The position numbers and the translations under genes were made by a program. This document shows, piece by piece, positions 27,098 to 36,186 of a DNA stretch of 64,000 bases. Source of the stretch: Deltaproteobacteria bacterium (GTDB taxonomy: Bacteria > Myxococcota_A > UBA9042 > PHBI01); assembly GCA_020632715.1 (NCBI GenBank), contig JACKFA010000006.1, forward strand, positions 124,001-188,000, in the 5' to 3' direction. Position 1 is the first letter of the stretch. Each line of letters opens with the position of its first letter. Under the pieces are notes generated by a model. It searched no databases, was not told the DNA's origin, and worked only from the letters and a program-made list of their open reading frames with translations.

Positions 27098-28396
27098 ATG
27101 CGGGCGAAGGTTCCGAGGCGAGCGGCTCTCGCGACGCGGTTGAGCGTCGCCGTGGTCGCGCTCGCGGCCGCCCTCGGCGGCTGCGACGAGCCCGTGGGCG
27201 ACACCGGCGGCGGCGGGACCTGCGAGGATCCCGCCGCGGCCTTCGTCGCCGGCGCGTCGACCACCGCGAGCCCCGCGCCGATCCCCGCCACGCGCACCCC
27301 CGGAGCGCTGCACACCGCGGGGCAGGCCCTCGTCGGCGCCGACGACGCCCCTGTCAGGCTCACGGGGGTCACCTGGTCCGGCTTCGAGACCGACCGCTTC
27401 GCGCCGCACGGGCTCTGGGCGCGCTCCCTCCGGTCGATGTTCGATCAGATGAAGCGCCTCGGGTACAACCTCGTGCGCCTGCCGTTCTCCGACGAGCTAC
27501 TCGCGAGCGGGGGCGCCGCCCCGCCTGCGGGCGCCATCGACTACGACAAGAACCCCGATCTCTTTGGCCTCGCCGGGGTCGACCTCCTCGACGCGGTCGC
27601 CGCCGCCGCCGGCGAGCGCGACATCCGCGTCCTCCTCGTGCGCGCCGGGCCGCGGGCCGTCCTCGAGTCGGGCCGCGAGAGCGCCGCCTGCGCCGACGAC
27701 GCCGCCGGCTGGTACAGCGCGCGCGTCCCCGAGCAGCGCCTCGTCGACGACTGGCAGGCCATCGCGCGGCGCCTGCGCGCGCGCCCCGCGGTCATCGGCG
27801 CCGAGCTCTCCGCGCCGCCGCTGGGCGTCTCGTGGGGGGACGGCGCGGCCGCCACCGACTGGCGCGCCGCGGCCGAGCGGATCGGCGACGCCGTGCTCGA
27901 CGAGGCGCCGGAGTGGCTCATCGTCGTGCCCGTCGGCGCCTGGCTCGCGGCGGGCGACGATCCGCACGCGGCCTGGTACGCCGGCGATCTCCGGCCGACG
28001 AAGCGCACCCCCGTGCGGCTGCGCGTCCCCGACCAGCTCGTCTGGGCCGTGCACGAGCCGCCGCCGAGCCTGCTCCCAGGCGCCGACTGGTTCGCCTCGC
28101 CGAGCTACCCCGACAACCTCGAGGCCCACTGGTACCGGAGCTGGGGCTTCGTGGTGCAGAACGGCGAGTACCCCGTCATCGTCACGACCCTGACCCCGCG
28201 CCTCGACGGTGAGGCCGACCGCGCCTTCATCGACACCTTCCTGCCCTACCTGAGCCGCTACGCCGTGAGCTTCGTCGTGGCCTCGTGGAACGGCGACCTC
28301 GACGGGGGCGTGCTCCTCGACGACTGGGAGGGCGTGCGCGAGCCGCTGCAGGCCGTCGTCGGGCCCTGGCTCGCCGGCGCCGGGGCCGCGCCGTGA
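27098..28396 (+). CDS. GH5-like (cellulase-fold) lipoprotein, probable pseudoenzyme
   Basis: A 432-residue predicted lipoprotein (lipobox Cys in LAAALGGCDE, residue ~28). Residues ~85-430 read as a GH5 TIM barrel: VRLTGVTWSGFET, LGYNLVRLPFSDELL, the strand-4 segment IRVLLVRAGPR, VIGAELSAPPLG, WAVHEPPPS, YPVIVTTLTP, and the C-terminal ASWNGDLDGGVLLDDW typical of GH5. Key residues are missing. The Asn-Glu-Pro acid/base motif is replaced by Ala-Pro-Pro near residues 239-241. The nucleophile Glu (usually in EFG) is Thr near residue 364. The strand-4 Asp/His is also gone. It is therefore probably a carbohydrate-binding or structural protein. The ATG was chosen to give the signal sequence. Its TGA overlaps the GTG of the cadherin gene. 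Confidence 0.75.
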   Translation: MRAKVPRRAALATRLSVAVVALAAALGGCDEPVGDTGGGGTCEDPAAAFVAGASTTASPAPIPATRTPGALHTAGQALVGADDAPVRLTGVTWSGFETDRFAPHGLWARSLRSMFDQMKRLGYNLVRLPFSDELLASGGAAPPAGAIDYDKNPDLFGLAGVDLLDAVAAAAGERDIRVLLVRAGPRAVLESGRESAACADDAAGWYSARVPEQRLVDDWQAIARRLRARPAVIGAELSAPPLGVSWGDGAAATDWRAAAERIGDAVLDEAPEWLIVVPVGAWLAAGDDPHAAWYAGDLRPTKRTPVRLRVPDQLVWAVHEPPPSLLPGADWFASPSYPDNLEAHWYRSWGFVVQNGEYPVIVTTLTPRLDGEADRAFIDTFLPYLSRYAVSFVVASWNGDLDGGVLLDDWEGVREPLQAVVGPWLAGAGAAP

Positions 28397-31300
28397 TCGC
28401 GGGCCGCCGCCTCCTCCTCGCGCTCCTCGCGCTCGCCCTGGTCGCGGGCGCCCGGGAGGCCGCGCGCGCCAACGCGACGCCGACGGGCGTCGCCCTCGTC
28501 GGCGATCCGGTGCCCGAGGACGCCGAGCCGGGCTACGTCATCGGCACGCTCGTCGCGAGCGATCCCGACCCGGACGACGCCCACACGTTCGAGCTCATCG
28601 CGAACCCGATCGTGCCGCTCGTCATCGACGGCGACACGCTGCGCCTCGACGGCCCGCTCGACTACGAGTCCCTCCCGGCGATCACCGTCGCCGTGCGCAC
28701 GCGCGACAGCGGCGGGCTCGCGTTCGAGGGCGCGGTCCACTTCGACGTGCTCGACGTCAACGAGCCGCCGACCGCCGTGACCCTGAGCGGGACCGAGGTC
28801 CACGAGAGCGCCGTCGCGGGCACGATCATCGGCACCCTGGGGGCCGTCGATCAAGACGCGGACGAGGTCTTCACCTACGCGCTCCCGACGGGCGTGACCT
28901 ACCCGTTCCGCCTCAGCACGGGCGGGACCCAGGTGTCGGTGTCGCGTCCGCTCGACTACGAGTCGTCGCCGACGTGGACGCTGCCCATCCGGGTCACCGA
29001 CAGCGGCGGCAACACGGTCGAGCTCCCCGTCGTCATCACGCTGATCGACGACCCGGAGGCGCCGACGGCGATCGCGGTCGTCCCGGGGCACGTCCCGGAG
29101 AGCTCGGCCGCGGGCGTGGTCGTGGGGGACGTCGTCGTGACCGACCCGGACGCCGGCGACCACGCGGCCGTGACGCTCCTCGACGGGGCGGGGGGCGCGG
29201 TCACGCTCTCGAACGGGCAGATCCGCCTCGCCCGCACCATCGACCACGAGACCACGCCGACGCTCACCATCCGGCTCCGCGCCGTCGACACGACGGACCG
29301 CGCGCTCGAGCAGGACGTCGAGCTCGCCATCGACGACGTGAACGAGCCGCCGACCGCGCTCACCCTGACGCCGACCACCATCGACGAGGCGCGGCCGATC
29401 GGCTCCTTCGTCGCGCTCCTCGGGAGCGACGATCCCGACGACGGCGACGATCCCTACTACATCCTGCTCCAGAACGACGGCGAGCACTTCGCCGTCGACG
29501 GGCACCGCCTCATCGTCGCGAAGGTCGTCGACTACGAGCAGAGCGACCGGATCCACATCCGGGTGCGCGCCGTCGACCGCGGCGGGCTCACGGCGGACGC
29601 CTCGTGGGACGTCTTCGTGCGCGACCTCAACGAGCCCCCGACGGGCATCGCGTTCACCCCGGCGCCCGTGCGCGAGAACTCGGCGCCGAACCAGCAGCTC
29701 GGGCAGCCCGTCGCCCTCGGCGACCCCGACCGCCAGGAGACCTTCACCTGGGTGCTCGTCGACGACGCCGGCGGCGCCTTCTACCTCCAGAACAACCAGC
29801 TCGTGACGGCGCGATCCCTCGACTACGAGGCGCGCCCCTGGCTCGTGACGCTCCGGGTCATCGATCACGGCGGGCTCTTCGTCGACCGCGAGGTCGAGAT
29901 CCCGGTGACGGACGTGAACGAGGCCCCGACCGGGGTCGCGCTCGACCACGCGACCGTCGCCGAGAACGAGCCCGCGGGGGCCGTCGTCGGCGCGCTGACG
30001 CCGGTCGGCGATCCCGACGAGGACGACGCCTGGACCTACGCGCTCGTCTCGGGGGGCGGCGGGCGCTTCGCCGTCGACGGCGACCACCTCGTGACCACGG
30101 CGCCGCTCGACCACGAGGCGCCGACGAGCGTGTTCTCCGTGCGCGTGCGGGTGACGGACGGCGGCGGGCTCACGGCCGAGCAGACGTTCTCGATCGGCGT
30201 CGACGACGTGAACGAGCCGCCGACGGGCGTCGCGGTCGCGGGCGCGGCGGTGCCGGAGAACGCGCCCATCGGCTCGCCGGCCGGCACGCTCGTGGCCCTC
30301 GGCGACCCGGACTTCGGCGACAGCGAGGTGTTCGAGCTCCTCGACGACGGCGGCGGCGCGTTCACCGTGGCCGGCGACGCGCTCGTGACGGCGCGCGTCT
30401 TCGACCACGAGACCGAGCCCGAGGTGGCGATCGTCGTGCGCTGCACGGACGGGGCGGGGCACGTGGTCGAGGCGCCGGTGACCGTGCTCGTGGGGGACGT
30501 GAACGAGGCGCCGGTCGCGCTCGAGCTCGCTGGCGGGAGCGTGCTCGAGAACGCGGACGCGGGTGCCGTGATCGGGGCGCTCACGACCCTCGGCGACCCC
30601 GACGCCGGCGAGGTGATCACCTACGGGGTGACCGACGACGCCGCGGGCGCCTTCGCGATCGCGGGCGACCAGCTCGTGACGGCGCGGCCGCTCGACTTCG
30701 AGGCGGCGGCGACCCTCGAGGTGACCGTGCGCGCGGTCGACCACGGCGGGCTCTCGGTATCGCGGGTCTTCACGGTGACCGTGATCGACCGCAACGACCC
30801 GCCGCAGGTGACGCGGACGGCGTTCTCCCTCACGACGATCGAGGAGGACGCGGCGGACCCGGCCGGGGACGCCGTCGCGGACGTGATGACGCGCCTCGGC
30901 GTGGTCGACGACGACGGCCTGGGCGCGGTGAGCGGCGTGGCGGTGCGCGCGGCGGAGGTCGCGGGCGGGGTCGTCGAGGTGAGCTTCCACGGCGGGGCGT
31001 GGGCGCCGCTCGGCGAGGGCGTGCACGTGCTCGGGGCCGGGGCGGGGACGCGGCTCCGGTTCCTCCCGGAGCCGAACTGGAACGGGGAGGTCCCGGCGGC
31101 GCTCGTCGCGTGGGCCTGGGACGGGTCGGCCGCGGCGGACGGGGACGTGCTCGAGGCTGTGCCGATCGCGGTGGACGGGGCGTTCTCGGCGGCGTCGGCG
31201 GCGGTCGGCTTCGCGGTGACGGCGGTGGACGACGCGCCGGTCGTGACGGCGCCGGAGACCGTGGCGGGCTTCCAGCACGTGGTCGCGACGTTCGGGGCGG

Positions 31301-33498
31301 CGGTGTCGGACCTCGACGCGGAGGTGCTCGAGGTCACGCTCGAGGGGGAGCACGGGACGGTCGCGGCGGGCGAGGCGCCGGGGGCGCTCGTGGTGGCGGG
31401 GGCGCCGGGGACGGCGTCGCTGACGCTGCGCGGGTCGGCGGAGGCGCTGACGAGCGCGCTCGCGACGGTGTCGTTCGAGCCGGACTTCGGGTTCGTCGGG
31501 GACGCGACGGTGCGGGTCGCGGCGGACGACCTCGGGGCGACGGGGCTCGGCGGGCCGCTCGTGACGGCGCGCGCGGTGACGGTGGCGGTCGCGGCGGCGC
31601 CCGACGTGGAGGTCGAGCGGGGCGAGGCGTCGTTCGTGGACGGGTCGGTCGACGCGCTCGGGGCGGTGTCGTCGGGGGTGCCGCTGACGCTCGTGTACCG
31701 GCTCCGGAACGTGGGCTCCGCGCCGCTCGGGGTCGGGGCCGTGGAGGTCGCGGCGGCGTCGGCGAGCGGGACGGCGGCGGTCGTGTCGGTGGCGCCGCCG
31801 GCGGTCGTCGCGCCGGGAGGCGAGGGCGCGGCGGTGCTGACGGTGACGCCGGCCGGCGAGGGGCCCTTCGAGGTGACGATCGGCTTCGCGACGGACGACC
31901 CGGACGAGCCGCTCACGACGATCGTGCTGCGCGGGGACGTCGTGGCGGCCGCGCTCCTCGAGCTCACGTACCGCGGCGAGGCCGTGCCGAGCGGGGTCGC
32001 GGCGGACCTCGGCGCCTTCCCGGTCGGGGAGACGGCGAAGGTGCTCCTGTGGGTGCGGAACGCGGGGGCGGCGGTGCTCTCGCTCGCGAGCGTGCGGGTC
32101 GACGCGGTCGACGGCTGCGCGCTGACGCTCGAGCCGCCGTTCGGGACCTTGAGCCCGGGCGGGGAGGAGCTCGTGCGGGCGTATGTGCGGGCGCCGCGGG
32201 AGGGGCCGTTCTCGTTCGAGCTCGCGATCGACAGCAACGATCCGCGCGGGGAGCGGCGGTTCGCGCTCCGCGGGGTGGCGGGGAGCGACGACGCGGTGCA
32301 GGTCACGGTGACGCGGCTCCCCGGGGTGCCGATCGCGTCGGGCGGGGCGGACGACGTGGGGTGGCTCGACGCGGGCGGGGCGCCGCGCGCGCTGACGTGG
32401 CGGGTCGCGAACCGGGGGCTCGTGCCGGTGACGCTCGGGGCGCCCGTGGTCGAGGCGCAGAGCGGGGCCGTGGCGGAGCTCGCGCTCGACCGGGCGGCGC
32501 TCGCGCCGGGGGAGTCGGCGTCGCTGACGGCGCGGCTCGCGGCGACGGCGGCGGGGCCTGTGTCGGTGGGGGTCTTCGTGCCGAGCGAGGAGGTGGGGCC
32601 GGCGCGGCGGCTCGCGTGGACGGTGACGGGGGAGGCGGTCGCGGAGGCCGCGGCGAACCCGCGCTTCTGGCGGACCGGCGGCGGGCTCGTGGGGGACGTC
32701 GACGACGTCGGCGCGGCGGTGATCGGCGAGGCGCGGGCGGTGACCTACGTGCTCGAGAACGCGGGGACGGCGGCGTTCGTGGTGGGCGGCGGGGCGCGGC
32801 TCACGGGGCTCGAGGGGTGCGCCGGGCGCGTGCCGGCGAGCCCGCGCGGGGCGCTGCCGCCGGGGGGCGCCGGGGTGGTCGAGGTCGAGCTCACGCCGAG
32901 CGGGCGCGGGGTGTTCGGGGCGGTGCTGTCGGCGGACGGGGCCGGCGGGGCGCGGGCGGCGGTGCAGCTCGCGGGGCAGGGGCTCGACGCGGGGATCCGG
33001 CTCTTGTTCGACGAGGACGTGGTGGTCGCGAACGGGGCGGTGTGGGCGCTGCCGGATCTGCTCGCGGGGAGCGCGCTGACCGTGCCGGTGACGGTCGAGA
33101 ACCCAGGCGTCGTGGACCTCGTCGTCGGGGCGCCGAGCTGGGAGGGCGGGGCGGCCTGCCCGCGCGCGGCGTTCGCGGGCGGCGCGGGGGCGACCATCGG
33201 GCCCGGGGAGAGCGCGGAGCTCGCGCTGTCGGTCGTGATGGCGAAGGGGCCGTTCGCGTGCACGCTCGGGCTCGAGACGAACGTGGCGGGGGCGGACGCG
33301 ACGGTGCGCGTCGCGGTGAGCGGCTACGGGCGGGCGGTGGCGAACGCGGGCGACGGCGGCTGCGCCGGGGGTGGCGCGGGAGGCGCGGGCGGCGCGCTGG
33401 GAGGCGGGCTCGCGGCGCTGCTCCTGCGCGTGCTCCTGACTTTCGGTGGGTGGCGTCGGCGTCGCGGCTTTGCGTCGAGGGAGCCGCGCGTGCATTGA
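28393..33498 (+). CDS. Cadherin-repeat surface protein with MYXO-CTERM-like tail
   Basis: A 1,701-residue exported protein from a GTG that overlaps the GH5-like stop. The signal peptide covers residues ~1-27. About eight cadherin-type repeats of ~97 residues follow (residues ~30-810), each ending in a DVNEPPT-like calcium motif, with PENAP/ENEPAG and LDYE blocks. Residues ~820-1060 look like a degenerate cadherin-like/Ig stretch. Residues ~1070-1640 hold Ig-like domains of the HYDIN/ASH or choice-of-anchor type. The C-terminus has GGCAGGG, a hydrophobic segment and WRRRR, matching a MYXO-CTERM/GlyGly-CTERM sorting tail. It is likely a calcium-dependent surface adhesin. Confidence 0.85.
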   Translation: MIAGRRLLLALLALALVAGAREAARANATPTGVALVGDPVPEDAEPGYVIGTLVASDPDPDDAHTFELIANPIVPLVIDGDTLRLDGPLDYESLPAITVAVRTRDSGGLAFEGAVHFDVLDVNEPPTAVTLSGTEVHESAVAGTIIGTLGAVDQDADEVFTYALPTGVTYPFRLSTGGTQVSVSRPLDYESSPTWTLPIRVTDSGGNTVELPVVITLIDDPEAPTAIAVVPGHVPESSAAGVVVGDVVVTDPDAGDHAAVTLLDGAGGAVTLSNGQIRLARTIDHETTPTLTIRLRAVDTTDRALEQDVELAIDDVNEPPTALTLTPTTIDEARPIGSFVALLGSDDPDDGDDPYYILLQNDGEHFAVDGHRLIVAKVVDYEQSDRIHIRVRAVDRGGLTADASWDVFVRDLNEPPTGIAFTPAPVRENSAPNQQLGQPVALGDPDRQETFTWVLVDDAGGAFYLQNNQLVTARSLDYEARPWLVTLRVIDHGGLFVDREVEIPVTDVNEAPTGVALDHATVAENEPAGAVVGALTPVGDPDEDDAWTYALVSGGGGRFAVDGDHLVTTAPLDHEAPTSVFSVRVRVTDGGGLTAEQTFSIGVDDVNEPPTGVAVAGAAVPENAPIGSPAGTLVALGDPDFGDSEVFELLDDGGGAFTVAGDALVTARVFDHETEPEVAIVVRCTDGAGHVVEAPVTVLVGDVNEAPVALELAGGSVLENADAGAVIGALTTLGDPDAGEVITYGVTDDAAGAFAIAGDQLVTARPLDFEAAATLEVTVRAVDHGGLSVSRVFTVTVIDRNDPPQVTRTAFSLTTIEEDAADPAGDAVADVMTRLGVVDDDGLGAVSGVAVRAAEVAGGVVEVSFHGGAWAPLGEGVHVLGAGAGTRLRFLPEPNWNGEVPAALVAWAWDGSAAADGDVLEAVPIAVDGAFSAASAAVGFAVTAVDDAPVVTAPETVAGFQHVVATFGAAVSDLDAEVLEVTLEGEHGTVAAGEAPGALVVAGAPGTASLTLRGSAEALTSALATVSFEPDFGFVGDATVRVAADDLGATGLGGPLVTARAVTVAVAAAPDVEVERGEASFVDGSVDALGAVSSGVPLTLVYRLRNVGSAPLGVGAVEVAAASASGTAAVVSVAPPAVVAPGGEGAAVLTVTPAGEGPFEVTIGFATDDPDEPLTTIVLRGDVVAAALLELTYRGEAVPSGVAADLGAFPVGETAKVLLWVRNAGAAVLSLASVRVDAVDGCALTLEPPFGTLSPGGEELVRAYVRAPREGPFSFELAIDSNDPRGERRFALRGVAGSDDAVQVTVTRLPGVPIASGGADDVGWLDAGGAPRALTWRVANRGLVPVTLGAPVVEAQSGAVAELALDRAALAPGESASLTARLAATAAGPVSVGVFVPSEEVGPARRLAWTVTGEAVAEAAANPRFWRTGGGLVGDVDDVGAAVIGEARAVTYVLENAGTAAFVVGGGARLTGLEGCAGRVPASPRGALPPGGAGVVEVELTPSGRGVFGAVLSADGAGGARAAVQLAGQGLDAGIRLLFDEDVVVANGAVWALPDLLAGSALTVPVTVENPGVVDLVVGAPSWEGGAACPRAAFAGGAGATIGPGESAELALSVVMAKGPFACTLGLETNVAGADATVRVAVSGYGRAVANAGDGGCAGGGAGGAGGALGGGLAALLLRVLLTFGGWRRRRGFASREPRVH

Positions 33499-33526
33499 TG
33501 GCGGCTCCCCCGAAGAGGAGCCCCCG

Positions 33527-34597
33527 ATGTCCGTGTTCGCGCTCGCGTTTCAGTTCGTCGTCGCCGCGTCGCTCGCGTCCGGGGCGCCTTCTGCGCCCGA
33601 GCCGCTGCCGGCGGCGGTGAACGCGGTCTGGGGGGACACGAGCTGGGAGCTCCGCTACGGGCGCCCGCCGACGGCGGCGGACGCGCCGGCGGAGCGGGTG
33701 CGGGTGCACCTCGAGGAGGTGCTCGTGCGGCTCCGGGAGGTGGACACGAGCGGGCTCGACGCGGCGCGGCGGGCGCGGCGTGAGGCGGCGCTCGACGCGC
33801 TCGCGGCGTACGTCGCGGGCGGGGCGTTCCCGGAGAACGTGGACACGTCGTTCGCGCGCAGCGAGTTCATCGATCACGACGGCCGGCGCTGCGCCGTCGG
33901 GGCGATGGTCGAGGCGACGGCGGGCACGGACGCGGCGGAGCGGCTCGACGCGCTCTACAACCGGGACAGCGTCTGGGCGATGGACGGCCCTGGTTCTGAG
34001 GTGACCGCGTGGGCGGAGGCGTATGGCTTCACGCAGGCGGAGCTCGCGTTCATCCAGCCGGCGTACCCGCCGGAGTGGAATCAGCCGCGGTACCATCACG
34101 ACACGTTGGTGGGGGCGCGGCTCGGGGTGGTCGCGTATGGCGAGGCGGACTACGAGAACGGCTTCGAGGGGCTGGACGCGCGGCCGGACCCGGCGCTCGA
34201 GCTCGCGGGCTACTGGCTCTGGCAGCCGGGGGCGCACTGGGGTTTCGGGCCTGTGCTGGGCGTGATCTCGAACGTCGAGGACTTCTACGAGGACGACAGC
34301 GCCGCGCTGACCGTGGGGGCGCACGTCGAGTGGGCGGCGCCGTTCGACGGGAGCTCGCCGATCGGCTTCGTGTTCTTCGTCGAGGGCGGCGGGATGTTCC
34401 TGCCGGCGTCACCGGGGTCGTTCGCGGGGGTGATGGTGACGGGCGGGGCGGGGCTCACGTGGGACCTGATCTCGCTCCTCGCGCTGCGCCTCGACGGGCG
34501 CGTCCAGCACTACCAGCTCTGGGGCGACCACGAGCAGGAGACGAGCGGTCTCCAGGTGCTCGTCACGGCCGGGGTGGAGTTCCGCTTCGACCTGTGA
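33527..34597 (+). CDS. Predicted outer-membrane beta-barrel protein with Cys/His N-terminal domain
   Basis: A 356-residue protein with a signal peptide (residues ~1-20) and a GAGGAG ribosome-binding site. The N-terminal domain (residues ~25-190) is mostly helical and contains FIDHDGRRCAVGAMV and later AELAFIQPAYPPEW. I associate this pairing with uncharacterised proteins of other Gram-negative groups. The C-terminal half (~195-356) has alternating strands and ends VTAGVEFRFDL, a plausible beta-signal for outer-membrane insertion. It lies 28 bp after the cadherin gene, so cotranscription is likely. Function is unknown. Confidence 0.65.
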   Translation: MSVFALAFQFVVAASLASGAPSAPEPLPAAVNAVWGDTSWELRYGRPPTAADAPAERVRVHLEEVLVRLREVDTSGLDAARRARREAALDALAAYVAGGAFPENVDTSFARSEFIDHDGRRCAVGAMVEATAGTDAAERLDALYNRDSVWAMDGPGSEVTAWAEAYGFTQAELAFIQPAYPPEWNQPRYHHDTLVGARLGVVAYGEADYENGFEGLDARPDPALELAGYWLWQPGAHWGFGPVLGVISNVEDFYEDDSAALTVGAHVEWAAPFDGSSPIGFVFFVEGGGMFLPASPGSFAGVMVTGGAGLTWDLISLLALRLDGRVQHYQLWGDHEQETSGLQVLVTAGVEFRFDL

Positions 34598-34601
34598 CCG
34601 A

Positions 34602-34622
34602 GCGCCGCGATCAGCGCGGCGC
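34602..34622. terminator. Bidirectional terminator-like hairpin
   Basis: Arms GCGCCGCG (34602-34609) and CGCGGCGC (34615-34622) form a perfect 8-bp stem with a five-base loop. It lies four bases past the stop of the barrel gene and 10 bases past the convergent thioredoxin stop. No U-tract is present. Confidence 0.5.
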
Positions 34623-34631
34623 GGGTGGGGA

Positions 34632-35039
34632 TCAGGCGTCGGGCTTCGCGTCGTCGGCTTTGGCGCCGCCCTTGCCGAAGAGGCGCTGGAAGAAGCCGGG
34701 GCGGTCGTCGAGGGCCTTGTCGAGCACCTTCCGGACGCCGTCGGCGGGCTTCGCGCCGATGAAGTAGCCGACGACCTCGGCGCCGGGGCCGGGGTGCTTC
34801 GGCTTCAGGACGACGACGGTCGGGAGGCTCCGGACCCCGAAGGCCTGCGTGATGCGCTGGCTCTTGTCGGAGTCGACCTTCACGAAGTCGACGCGGCCTT
34901 CATACTCGGGGGCGAGGCTCTCGAGGATGGGGGAGAGGGCGCGGCAGGGGCCGCACCAGTCGGCGTAGAAGTCCACGAGCACGAGCCCCTTGGCGGACTC
35001 GAGCGCGCGGTCGAAGTTGCGTTCGTCGAGGAGACGCAT
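34632..35039 (-). CDS. Thioredoxin
   Basis: A 135-residue cytosolic thioredoxin. The active site VDFYADWCGPCRALSPIL is near residue 25, and cis-Pro is in VRSLPTVVVLK near residue 68. A C-terminal extension of ~30 residues (RPGFFQRLFGKGG, then a charged tail) exceeds the usual ~105-110 length. Thioredoxin reduces protein disulfides using thioredoxin reductase. The ATG giving MRLLDERNF is chosen because the longer in-frame N-terminus is Pro/Arg-rich and unlike the family. A 24-bp palindrome lies ~173 bp upstream. Confidence 0.9.
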   Translation of the reverse strand: MRLLDERNFDRALESAKGLVLVDFYADWCGPCRALSPILESLAPEYEGRVDFVKVDSDKSQRITQAFGVRSLPTVVVLKPKHPGPGAEVVGYFIGAKPADGVRKVLDKALDDRPGFFQRLFGKGGAKADDAKPDA

Positions 35040-35211
35040 CGCGGGAACCTCCGGTCGAGCCCGGGAAGTAGGCACGCGGCACGCGCGGGGCGAGGGGCCC
35101 GGGGCGTCGAAGTTGCCGTCGGTGAAACCCGGCGGCGGGCGAGGCGCCGCGAGGAGGTGATGCGTAACGCTCGTTCTTGATCGACCAGCGGCCATCCATG
35201 CGGGGTTGTCG

Positions 35212-35235
35212 AACTTAGGACCATGGTCCTAAGTT
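35212..35235. promoter_or_regulatory. Perfect 24-bp AT-rich palindrome, candidate operator
   Basis: Half-site aacttaggacca (35212-35223) is followed directly by its exact reverse complement. It is 58% A+T in a ~73% GC region, starts three bases after the LuxR-type stop, and lies upstream of thioredoxin. With no spacer and no U-tract it looks more like a dimeric repressor site than a terminator. The regulator is unknown. Confidence 0.55.
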
Positions 35236-35238
35236 GAT

Positions 35239-36186
35239 TCACGCGGGCGTCATCGCGGCGAGGGCCGTCGCGAGCTCCGCGCGGTAGGCGATGCCGAGGG
35301 CGTCGTAGATGGCGGTGAGGTGCGAGCGGACGGTCTCGACGCTGCGCTCGAGCTCGCTCGCGATCTCGGCGGCCGTGAGACCGAGCGCCGCGAGGTGGGC
35401 GACCTTGCGCCGCGTGCGGCTCAGCGTCATGACCGCGGGGAGGCGGGACAGCGCGCGCGGCGTGACGGTGATGACGAAGGCGTCGCCGACGTCGCCGCCG
35501 CGGACCGGCGCGATGGTGACGGAGGCGCCGCGGAAGGAGGTCTGCTCGACGTCGCCGCGGCGGACCGCCGCGAGGAACGCGTCGAAGCCGGGCGTCTCGA
35601 GCCACGCGTCGGCGTGGTCGGAGCGGACGACGACGCGCCCGCGTCGGTCGACGACGAGGACGGCGCCGTCGGGATCGCGGCTCTCGAGCTGGGCGGCCGT
35701 GGTGAGGAGTGCGCGATAGCGCGGGAGCTGGGCGTTGAGGGCGGTCTGGACGCGGCGCGAGGGATCGCGCTGGTCGAGGGTGCGGAAGGCGCCGATCCAG
35801 GCGACGTGGCGACCGGCGTCGTCGAGGACGTTGACGCCGACGGAGGCGCGGATCCCCGTCGGCTCCCAGAAGGTGGCGACGAAGTCGCGCCCCATGTCGT
35901 CGCGGCGCTGGACGTCGAAGGCGCGGACCGAGGAGATCTGGTCGAGGTCGAAGTACTCGTAGACCGCGATGCCCTCGCTGGCCTCGTAGATGCGCGTGAA
36001 CGCGGGGGAGCCGAGGGCGAGCATCCCGAAGACGCGGAGCTTCGCCTGACCCGGGTACTTGAGGACGCGGTAGCACGCGCCGTGCTCGCAGCCGGCGATC
36101 GCCATGAGGTCGCGCAGGGCGTGCTCGCGGAGGGCGCGGGGCTCGGTCGACGGGAGGGGCGCGCCGTCGGGCGTGTCGAAGAGCAT
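35239..36186 (-). CDS. LuxR-family (GerE HTH) transcriptional regulator
   Basis: A 315-residue regulator. The C-terminal LuxR/GerE helix-turn-helix (residues ~252-310) shows LTAAEIASELERSVETVRSH followed by LTAIYDALGI. The N-terminal ~200 residues form a PAS/GAF-like sensing region, including FDLDQISSVRAFDVQRRD and GAVLVVDRRGRVVVRSDHA. No receiver domain is present, so it is not a classic response regulator; a ligand or redox input is possible. The ATG giving MLFDTPDGA is selected over an upstream in-frame start. It is divergent from the Ser/Thr kinase gene (290-bp spacer). Confidence 0.85.
   Translation of the reverse strand: MLFDTPDGAPLPSTEPRALREHALRDLMAIAGCEHGACYRVLKYPGQAKLRVFGMLALGSPAFTRIYEASEGIAVYEYFDLDQISSVRAFDVQRRDDMGRDFVATFWEPTGIRASVGVNVLDDAGRHVAWIGAFRTLDQRDPSRRVQTALNAQLPRYRALLTTAAQLESRDPDGAVLVVDRRGRVVVRSDHADAWLETPGFDAFLAAVRRGDVEQTSFRGASVTIAPVRGGDVGDAFVITVTPRALSRLPAVMTLSRTRRKVAHLAALGLTAAEIASELERSVETVRSHLTAIYDALGIAYRAELATALAAMTPA

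Noticed and set aside
21786..33495. Other long antisense ORFs (21786-26423 and 28258-33495, minus)
   Set aside because: Shadow translations of the surface genes, with no recognisable fold.
35212..35235. Rho-independent terminator for the LuxR-type gene
   Set aside because: No U-tract and no natural loop; a perfect spacer-free palindrome fits an operator better.
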